Source: Gaeumannomyces sp. JS-464
Lineage: Eukaryota; Ascomycota; Sordariomycetes; Magnaporthales; Magnaporthaceae
DNA length: 64,000 nucleotides
Direction: 5' to 3'
Assembly: GCA_002197995.1 (NCBI GenBank)
Contig: NGZR01000002.1
Location: forward strand, 558,001-622,000
Shown here piece after piece: positions 56,901 to 64,000 of this stretch. Positions within the stretch are counted from its first letter, which is position 1. Every line of letters begins with the position of its first letter. The notes beneath the pieces are model-generated. The model made no database searches. It saw nothing but the letters and a program-made list of their open reading frames with translations, and was not told the DNA's origin. Made by a program: the position numbers and the translations under genes.

Positions 56901-58499
56901 TTACCGTTATAACCTCCTTTCGTTGCTTCCTATGCTTACGGTTTAAAGTTCGCGGTTAGTAAACTGTTTTAGTTATTTATGGCTTTCCCTATTGGATTTG
57001 GCCGGTAGCCCAATTTATTTTTAAGTTATTTTTCCTAAGTTAAAAGATTTCGAAAATTACATTTCCTTTTTTTATGTTTAGCTTGTCCAATATAATAGTA
57101 ACGTTTTCCCCATTCCGGGTGCGTAGTGTTATTGGCTGTGTTTTTTGGTCGATTTATCTTTTATTATAAGCGACGGGTATTTTTTCGACCGTTTTTAATT
57201 GGTACGGTTGGTATTTCCGTTTCGTTAGGATTTTATACCGTTTAACCGCTTATAGCGATATATAATCGCTTTATGCTTCGTAATCGATTATCACTTTAAC
57301 CTTTTTCCTTTAATATTCCATTCGGAATGTTAGTAAGTCGTATGGTTAACTCGATTTTGCTATTACGAGGGTTTTTATCGGTTTTTTTTTTCCCATTTTG
57401 TGGGGTAGTGTACTTAGTTTTTTAGTAAAGGGAACGAGTACCGTACGTTCGTTTTTCGGTTCGGATCGAACGGGACGTACGCTCGTGTAATTCCCTAATG
57501 CTAAGCTTTCGCTTTTTGTGTTATATGCTTTTTGCATTTCACAATTTCGCACTTTTCCTAATCGAGTGTTTTAGTAACACATAGCATTGGGTATCGTTTA
57601 TTGGGTTTAAAAATTGCGGTAAACCTGTCGATTCGGGTTAGCTCCCACCGTGGCAATTGGAATGCTAAACAGGGCTTAACTTTTGGCTTGCTTTTTAATT
57701 TTCGTAAAAAGAAATCGTACTTAAACTTGGGTTATAAGTGGAATTTGCACTTTCCGTAAATACATTTTGCTTAAAAAAAGTACAAATGTCCGGGGTGCTT
57801 TATATCGATGCTAAGGTGGTCCTCGGGTATTAGCGCAGCTTGTTTTAGCTCGTTTGCTTCGTCGAACTTGTAGCTAGCATACTTAACTTTTTGCTGGTTA
57901 TTAAACTACGATAAAGGTTGGCCATTGTTTTCGTTCGTTAGGGTGGCGTAATATAACGGGCCATTTAGGTATTTTAAAACCCTAACGTTTTAAAAACACT
58001 CCGAAACGTCGAGGGGTGTAAAGGCGCGCTAGCCTTTCCAGTTTGCCTAACTTTCGCGGATTATAAGTATAAAGGTTGTACCGTTTAGGCCTTTTGCTCG
58101 TTTTTAAAACTTAGCTATTTCGAAAGTTTAACCGTTTCGGTTTATCTCGGTATCGGTGTCGGAATCCTTCGACTTTCGAAAAAGGTGTGTTTAGCTTAAA
58201 GGCTTTTTTCGGGCTTTTCCTTCCTCCGAACCACTTGCTAAGGCTGTCCCTTTTTAGGCTTTACGAAAAACGGCGTCGTTTTCCCTTTTTAAGCTCGTAA
58301 ACCTGGAAGTAACGCTTTGCTCCTCTTCGTTATCGTACTTAAGCTTAATGGCTTTAAGCATATAAACGTTTCGAGGTTTTCGAAAGTACTATCCGGTAAT
58401 TTCCTTATCGAACTGGTATATAGCACATAGTTCGTCGTAGTAATGCGTTTAGCTAAATATTAGCCCGGGGTATAGTTTTTTTTGCGTCGGGCTTTTTTA

Positions 58500-59514
58500 T
58501 ATTCGCTGCAAGCTGGTTACCTAGCGGTTATTATCCCGTTAAAAGCAGTTCGCTTTAATGTGGCCGGTTTAGCCGCATTTAAAGCATTTCCCGTTTTTCG
58601 GGTTTTGCTTTTGTTTTTTTTTATTACCTTTGTTACTAGTAAGCGGCTCCCGTATTAAGGTTTATAAAACCTAAATGCGTTTTGTAAACCGTAATAGGTT
58701 GTTATTTGGCCTTTTTTTGGTTAGCTTTGGTTTGCACCACTCTCTTTTATTTATAGCCTTTTTTTTCCTATTATCGTTCGTATAGTTTATCGTTAATGCG
58801 GACCGCGTTTTAAACGTAATCCGTGAAAAACTCGGGGCGATTTTGCTTCGCGAGTTTGTTTTTTATATCCTCGCGCAATCCGTTATAAAAGTGCAGCATT
58901 AACGTGGTATCGCTTTAGCTAAGCTTAATGCTAATTCGTTAAAAGTCCGCTGCGTATTTGGCCGTAAACCTTCGCTGTTTAAAGGCCAGCAAATTTCTTT
59001 CGGCGATTTGGGTTTCGTCGATTATTTCGAACACTTTTCCGACTTTTTTTCCGAAGGTTTCGAAATTGGCGAAAATAAGTTTGGTGGCTTTTTAGCTACT
59101 TTTATACCTTTTAAGGTAATCGCTTTAGGTTAGTTGGAACCATTTTTTCACTTTGCCGTTTAGCCTAGTAGTAGCATAGGTAACCTTTTGTTCCTCGTTT
59201 ACGAACTGCTATTCGTAAAATTTAAAATAGCTTTTGCATTTGGTAAAAAACGTTTTAAGTTTGCCGTTTTCCCTTTCGTAAAAGTCCGGGAACGGGAACT
59301 TATACGCTCGAATTGCGATAAGTGCTTTAAAGGACGCTAACTTCGTAGTAAATTGCTTTACCTTATCCTAGCTTTTGGCGATTTTAACCGTTATAAGTTT
59401 AAAAAGGTTAGCCGTGTTAGCGGCTTCGTTAAAGTCGTATTTAACACCGTTAAAGGTAAAAACCGTGGTTTTTTTTTTCCTTAGGCTTTTTACTGCTGTT
59501 TGCTATGGTTGCAT
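58500..59514 (-). pseudogene. Gypsy Y gag, RIP-inactivated
   Basis: From the ATG at 59514 one frame continues for about 330 codons with motifs TVFTFNGVKYDF, AYKFPFPDFYERENGK, FFTKCKSYFKFY, VTYATTRLNGK and LLAFKQRRFTAKYAADF, the Ty3/gypsy gag capsid layout, to the CCHC zinc knuckle CFKCG-TGHIKANC at 58586-58545, where one residue is a stop. Nearly all interruptions are TAG or TAA at places where Gln codons are expected, as RIP on this strand would give. Confidence 0.8.
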
Positions 59515-59554
59515 TGTTTTCTTTTAACGAAGTACTAAATAAAATTAGTTAAAA

Positions 59555-60018
59555 TGTTATAATTAGGGGTTTGCTTTTAAAGTAGGGCACTTTAAAGGTG
59601 GAAAGGATAATATTTTAAATTTGGTTAATAAGGGAACACGTAATTTAAAAGGACGATTTAATTGTTTGCCTTAAGGGATGTTTAGGAGCTAACTTAGGTT
59701 AACTAATGCCGAAGCCTTAGTTAAAGCTATTTAAAACAGTAGGAAATCCATCCTTTATATACACGCTGCTTACCCCGCAGCTTTTTGGATATGTTGGCTA
59801 TGTTTATAGCTAACATATCCCCGCTATGTTTATAGCTAACATATCCCCGTTAAATGTTAGCTATGTTTATAGCTAACATATCCTCGCTGGATATGTTAGT
59901 TATGTTTTAGCTAATATATTTTGCGATTATTACGTGACTTAAGTCCTAAGGTGGGCCGCTTTGGCCTTCCCACCTGTTTTAATCACCCCGCACCCTTTTT
60001 CCGGGCACGGTCGTAACA
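59555..60018 (-). repeat. LTR2, next to element Y
   Basis: 464 bases, from TGTTATAATTAGGGG to GGTCGTAACA, with inverted TGTTA/TAACA ends. Its first half is alike to LTR3 (GGACGATTTAATTG, GGAGCTAACTTAGGTTAA, CCTTTATATACACGCTGC), its second half is unlike LTR1 and LTR3. Contains four palindromic units of the type ATGTTAGCTATG/TAGCTAACAT at 59787-59930. Confidence 0.82.
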
Positions 60019-60446
60019 GTTAATAGCTTTCGGCCGAGGGTTTAAAGCTAAAAGAAAAGGCTAATTTTGGTGGAACGAAAAGTGCGTTAACGCTTAACGA
60101 CGGACTTTGCAAAAGCTATGAAAAACGGCGGGCCTTTTACGGCCGAAGCCCGTGCTTTAAAAGCAACGGTTCGGACGGCTAAAAACAGCATTAAGCCAAC
60201 GTGTTAAAAAAAAGTGGATTTTTCGAAAGCGCTATACCGTGCTGTAAAGTGGCATAAATTTACACCCGCTATACGGCTTCCCCCGTTAAATATCGACGGG
60301 GAGGTTATAATAGCCCTAAGCGATAAAGCGGAAGCATTAAGCCGCAAAATTCTCCGTAAGTTTACAGCGGAAAACGATTTACAAAAAAACCCGTTATAGC
60401 AAAAGGCTACCCAAAAAACCGCACAATTCCCGTAAAACCCCCACGT
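60019..60446 (+). mobile_element. LINE fragment between two LTRs
   Basis: Starts GTTAATAGCTTTCGGCCG and runs parallel to 45931-46355 of LINE copy B: AAAGTGCGTTAACG, ACGGCGGGCCTTTTACGGCC, CGAAAGCGCTATACCGTGC, and the frame KALYRAVKWHKFTPAIRLPP. About 430 bases from between endonuclease and RT. Confidence 0.85.
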
Positions 60447-60894
60447 TGTTACAATTAGGGGTTTGCTCCTAAAGTAGGGCACCTCGGGGGTGGGGAGAAC
60501 AGTATCGCTAGTGCTAATAACAGGGGATTACGTAACTTAAAAGGACGATTTAATTGCTTGCCCCAAAGGATGCTTGGGAGCTAACTTAGGTTAATTAATG
60601 CCGAAGCCTTAATTAAAGCTATTTAAAACAGTAGGGAATCCATCCTTTATATACACGCTGCCTTTTGCCTTGCGTTGGGTTGGATTTGTGGTTTTATTAC
60701 AAATTTACAAATCCCTTTTGGATTTGTTGCTTCATTACAAATCCACAAATCCCGCTTTGGATTTATTGCTTTGCTATAAATCCACAAATCCCTTTTGGTC
60801 CACGTAACCCCACGTGACTAGGGTGGGGCGGAGGCACCACTTTAAAGTCCCTTCCTGCCTTGCTGTTTTGGGGGCCTGCATGCTGGTCGTAACA
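60447..60894 (-). repeat. LTR3 of gypsy element Z
   Basis: 448 bases, TGTTACAATTAGGGG to GCTGGTCGTAACA, the best-kept LTR in the window. Three palindromic GGATTTGT..ACAAATCC units at 60681-60790. As pol is on the minus strand, this is the 3' LTR of Z. Confidence 0.85.
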
Positions 60895-61008
60895 TTAGGT
60901 TTCCCCTTTTAGGCTAAATCCTTTTAGCCACGCTTTATCGCCCCGCTTTTTGTTAATGGTAAGTATTTTTTTTCCTTACCATTTCCCATCCCCTTTTACT
61001 TTAACAGG

Positions 61009-61542
61009 ATGTCCGGTCGGGTGCGAAAACGTCCTTTCGCAAAGAAAACCGTTAGTTGTAAAAAGCTTTTAGCGGTTGTCCTTTTTAATTGCTACGAAAT
61101 GCCTTCCTGTTCGTACTATTACGACGTCCTAAAGCGTGAAAAGTGCGACGCTTTTCTTTAGGACTCGTTTCGGTGCGTGGAATGTTTTCGGATTAATCGC
61201 TCGGGGTGCGATATCCTAAAGCCTTTTCCTTTCGAGCTTTGGAATATCGTCACTTAGCATTCCAAGCTTAAAGTTAAGCTGGAAAAGGCGGAGGAGAAAG
61301 TCCTTCGTTTTCGGAAGCAAAAACGAATGTGGCTGGAAAAGATAATGCGCGCGGTGCGTCGCGGTATTAACTCGGTGGAGGAATTGGAGCGTATTAAGCG
61401 GGAGGAAGCCGACCAGGCGGCTCGCTAGGCTGCCTCGCACTCCGAGTCCTTTGTGGCTCCTTCCGTTCTTTTCGACTGGCAAGTGTCCGGGGTTAATCTT
61501 AACTTGGACCTGCTTGCTCTTTTTAACCGGGGTAAATTGTAA
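61009..61542 (+). pseudogene. Antisense Cys-rich coiled-coil protein of the chromovirus 3' region (copy in Z)
   Basis: 178 codons from ATG (MSGRVRKRPFAKKT) to TAA, with only three internal stops, all TAG. Layout: basic start; Cys cluster MPSCSYYYDVLKREKCDAF and RCVECFRINRSGCDI; charged coiled coil KLKVKLEKAEEKVLRFRKQK; AVRRGINSVEELERIKREEA; hydrophobic end WQVSGVNLNLDLLALFN. This resembles a common but unnamed class of transposon-linked fungal proteins with a CxxC-x-C cluster, an RLRKQ coiled coil and an RRGLxxLDELE segment. Just upstream is a canonical intron-like stretch, GTAAGT (60959) to TTTAACAG (61007), so the plus strand was probably a spliced transcript. Opposite to pol. Function unknown. 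Confidence 0.6.
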
Positions 61543-61570
61543 CTCCTTTTAATAATTTCCTTGGGTTTTG

Positions 61571-61698
61571 TAGCGTATTAAGCGTGGCTTTGGTTTTTTT
61601 GCCGAGGTTTCGGGTTCGAATCCCGGCACGACCGTAAAGGTCGACGAGTTTTCGGGCTTGCTTCGGAGCTCGTCGAACCTTTACTTTTTTTTTTTTTT
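61571..61698 (+). ncRNA. Candidate Pol III-type small RNA unit (tRNA-derived)
   Basis: A-box-like TAGCGTATTAAGCGTGG (61571-61587), consensus B box GGTTCGAATCC (61613-61623) inside a T-arm-like hairpin CGGG-TTCGAAT-CCCG, then a strong hairpin GTAAAGGT-CGACGAG / CTCGTCG-A-ACCTTTAC (61634-61684), then T14 (61685-61698), a Pol III stop signal. About 128 bases. A full tRNA cloverleaf cannot be drawn. Confidence 0.45.
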
Positions 61699-61759
61699 GC
61701 TAACCGTTCGGTGCAAACTTTTTTGCCCTATTTGGTTTTGGTAAGTGTATTTTTCCCTT

Positions 61760-61830
61760 AACCCAGTGGTGTAATGGTAACACTTTTTACCTTTTAATCG
61801 GAAGTTTTAAGTTCGATTTTTGGCTAAGTT
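61760..61830 (+). pseudogene. tRNA-like module in Z
   Basis: 71 bases: acceptor side AACCCAG, D arm GTGT-AATGGTA-ACAC (perfect stem), an anticodon-like CTTTTAA loop, T loop GTTCGATT, and 3' CTAAGTT. The 3' strand would pair perfectly with AACCCAG if two A were G, which fits RIP. The anticodon would be TTT (Lys-like), but the anticodon stem is poor. A relic shared with X. Confidence 0.45.
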
Positions 61831-61939
61831 AGGGTTTTTCCTACCACGGCCGTTTATACGCACGGGGCACGGCCGGCGTATGTATAAACGGCTGCGGTAA
61901 GCGGCCCGCCTTTTTACCTTTGCTAACTTTCGTTTAAAA

Positions 61940-64000
61940 GTTTTTGCCGATACTTTTATAAAGCTTTTTGGCAGTTTTCGAGGTTGGTTTTTTTTTCCCA
62001 CGTGTTTTTTTCGTAACCATACCCTTTCTATTTAATTAGGTACTTTTTGGGTTTATTTTTTGGTTTGTAATCCAAAATTCCTTTAATTTCGTACTTTTGT
62101 TTTAAGTCGATTTCCATTAACTCGTCGCTTTTAAAGTTTAGTAACGCTAGTTTAAGTAGGGAAATATAAAAAACCGGGTGGGATTTTATAGTTAGTGGTA
62201 GTTAAAGTTTATAGTTTACGTTCGAAACCTTTTTTAATACTTTAAACGGTTCCAATTTTTTATAGTTTAACTTATCGTTTGGTCGTTTCGTTTTAATATT
62301 CCGTCGAAAAAAATAAACGCTATCCTTTTTTTAAAAGTCGGTTTTTCGATCCTTTTTTTGTTTGCTTAAATAGCTATGCGGTACCGTAGCTTTTTTAGCT
62401 TTATTTGGAAGTGTTTATGCAGTTTAATAAGCTTCGTTACTTGTATTTCCGCTATTAGGGCATGTTTTTCTGCCCTAGGTTCCTTATACGTTATAAACGT
62501 AAACCTATAATTCGCATAAAACGGTGTAATTTCTATGCTTTTATAAATTAAGCTATTATAAGCGAATTAAGCCATAAAGAGTAATTATATCCAATCGTTT
62601 TGTTTGTAATTAACGTAATAACGTAAATATTACTTTATGGTTTAGTTCGTCCGTTCCGTTTATTTATTTGTTTAAAGGTGGTAAGTTATAAATAAAAAGT
62701 GCTTTGCTTTTAGCCTGCTTATAAACCCTTTCCAAAATTTACTTGTAAATAGCTTGTTTTTATCCGTAATTAAGCGGTTTGGCGTGCCGTATTCCGCTAT
62801 TACATGCTTAATAAAAACGTACGCTAGTTCCGTAACGTCGCTGCTTTTTTTATATGGTAAAAATAAGGCGTACTTAGTAAACCTATCCACTATTACTAAT
62901 ATATTATTATACTTTACTCCAGTTAACGGTTTTTTAAATTGGGGAAATTTAATAACAAAATCTATAGTAATTTCCTGCTATACTTTATTCGGTGCTAGTA
63001 AAGGTTGCAACAACCCGTACGGTTTGTGCTTATTGGCTTTGTTTTTAGCACAACTTTCGCAATCCTTTATTACGTCCTGTACTTCGGCTCGGGTTTTTGC
63101 GAACCCGTGGTATTATTATAGCCGTTTCCACGTTTTTTTTACGCCTTAGTGGCCGTGTGCCAGCTGGCCGTAAATTTGTTAAATTTTTTTTAGGGTTTAA
63201 ACTTTTCCCTATTAAACCGTTTTAGCGAAAATCCTTTATACCGGGATTAAAAATCCGTTTGGTCCTTTTGCTAGGATTATTTATGTTTTTTTAGGTATTG
63301 CAACCTAATGGTCCGGTTGTTAGCTTAAAACGTCCGCTCGGCCGTTTTCCGACCCTTTTCGGTACTCGATCCGAACGTTATAATTTTGTAAAAACTCGTT
63401 TTAACGGATTTGCCGTTTGTTTAAATTTTTGCTTATAGTAAAATGTGTTAAGTTTTTGTGGTTTATATACATTATAACTTAATGTTTTGCTTTATAAAGG
63501 TATAATCGCCATTTTTTAAATATTCGGATAATTGCCAAAAGTTTTTTATCGTGGATTTGGTAGTTTAATTTAAATCCATTTAGTTTTTGCGAAAAAAACG
63601 CATAAGGGTGCAACCGTTTTTGGTCGTTTCGTTATCCAAGTTGGCCGCCGATCGCGTAATCCGACGCGTCGGTTTTAACCTCGAAGGGTTTTTTTAAGTC
63701 CGGGAATGCTAATATTAGTTCTTTTAATACGGCGTCCCGTAATTGCTCGAAAGCTTTTTGTTTTTGCCTTCCCTAATAAAACTGGTAGTTATTTTTAGTA
63801 AGGTTCGTAAATGGTATAACGATTTTGCTATAATTACGAATAAACCGCTTGTAAAAGTTTAAAAACTTTAAAAACCCTCGTACTTTCGTAACGTTTTTAA
63901 ATATAAGCCATTTTTTAACTTTTTTAAGCTTTTTAAGGTTTATGCAAACCTGTTTAAATGTGATTACGAACTTTAAAAAAGCGACTTTTTGCGAATACCA
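61940..64000 (-). pseudogene. Gypsy Z pol: RNase H, integrase, chromodomain; degenerate and partial
   Basis: Minus strand, high to low: RNase H text EVKTDASDYAIGGQLG near 63.68 kb and YAFFSQKLNGFKLNY; integrase zinc finger with YHGFAKTRAEVQDVIKDCES and CAKNKANKHKPYGLLQPL near 63.0 kb; integrase core IDFVIKFPQFKKPL, ILVIVDRFTKYALFLPYKKS, then AYVFIKHVIAEYGTPNRLIT near 62.75 kb; chromodomain end GYEKNTWEKKTNLENCQKAL at about 62040-61950, closing on a broken RQKLL. Chromodomains of this type guide integration to methylated-histone heterochromatin. Stops are TAA/TAG at former Gln positions. Confidence 0.82.

Larger units (their letters stand above)
54900..59554 (-). mobile_element. Gypsy element Y internal region (gag-pol on minus strand)
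   Basis: Read from high to low coordinates: gag from 59514, zinc knuckle at 58545-58586, RT near 56.2-56.5 kb, integrase near 55.65-55.9 kb and an integrase C-terminal part to about 55.0 kb. LTR2 abuts its 5' end, 41 bases before the gag ATG. No matching 3' LTR was found. All frames are broken by stops. Confidence 0.8.
60895..64000 (-). mobile_element. Gypsy element Z (chromovirus), internal region, cut by window end
   Basis: Minus-strand pol from the window edge down to about 61.85 kb: RNase H, H2C2 zinc finger, integrase core and chromodomain. Between pol and LTR3 lies about 1 kb with an antisense reading frame and two tRNA-like modules. Less RIP-mutated than X. Gag and the 5' LTR must lie beyond 64 kb. 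Confidence 0.85.

Overview
The window is a piece of nuclear DNA from a filamentous ascomycete, most likely a Sordariomycete. The evidence is short GT..AG introns (about 50-170 bases) with CTRAC-type branch sites, a three-exon class II hydrophobin, a fungal-type CBM1 secreted protein, Tad-type LINEs, chromodomain gypsy elements, and clear repeat-induced point mutation (RIP) in the repeats. All gene models are hand-built from reading frames, splice motifs and conserved motifs; nothing was searched against a database.

Region 1 (1-37 kb) is GC-rich and gene-dense. In order: a zinc-type MDR alcohol dehydrogenase (+), an F-box/DUF7730-like protein (-), a secreted-type FAD-linked oxidase of the berberine-bridge class (-), the ER mannosyltransferase ALG9 (-), divergent from the snoRNP assembly factor NAF1 (+), a single-pass membrane SH3 protein (+), the Ran exchange factor RCC1/pim1 (+), a secreted FMN-dependent alpha-hydroxy-acid dehydrogenase (-), divergent from a CBM1 protein with 13 dibasic-bounded repeats (+), an MFS anion/vitamin-type permease (-), an SDR oxidoreductase (-), a 635-residue secreted protein of unknown function (-), a second F-box/DUF7730-like protein (+), an 85-residue hydrophilic protein (+) and a class II hydrophobin (-). 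The stretch 37.1-42.2 kb holds no gene that I can support.

Region 2 (42.2-64 kb) is a transposon island. It starts with two head-to-tail Tad-type LINE 5' ends, the second leading into a nearly full LINE with recognisable ORF1, endonuclease, RT and RNase H. From 49.4 kb the DNA is strongly AT-rich and is made of gypsy pieces on the minus strand: fragment X (LTR1 plus integrase/chromodomain end), element Y (gag-RT-integrase next to LTR2), a LINE fragment, and element Z (LTR3 plus pol, running off the window). X and Z share a plus-strand (antisense) Cys-rich coiled-coil reading frame and tRNA-like modules between pol and the LTR.

Two themes stand out. First, 11 of the 15 genes have single-base indels, nearly all in G or C runs, yet every splice phase closes once one base is restored or removed; this reads as sequence error rather than gene decay. 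Second, the best candidate for something new is the CBM1 plus Kex2-repeat precursor at 22.9-24.6 kb, which lies between an FMN dehydrogenase, an MFS permease and an SDR.
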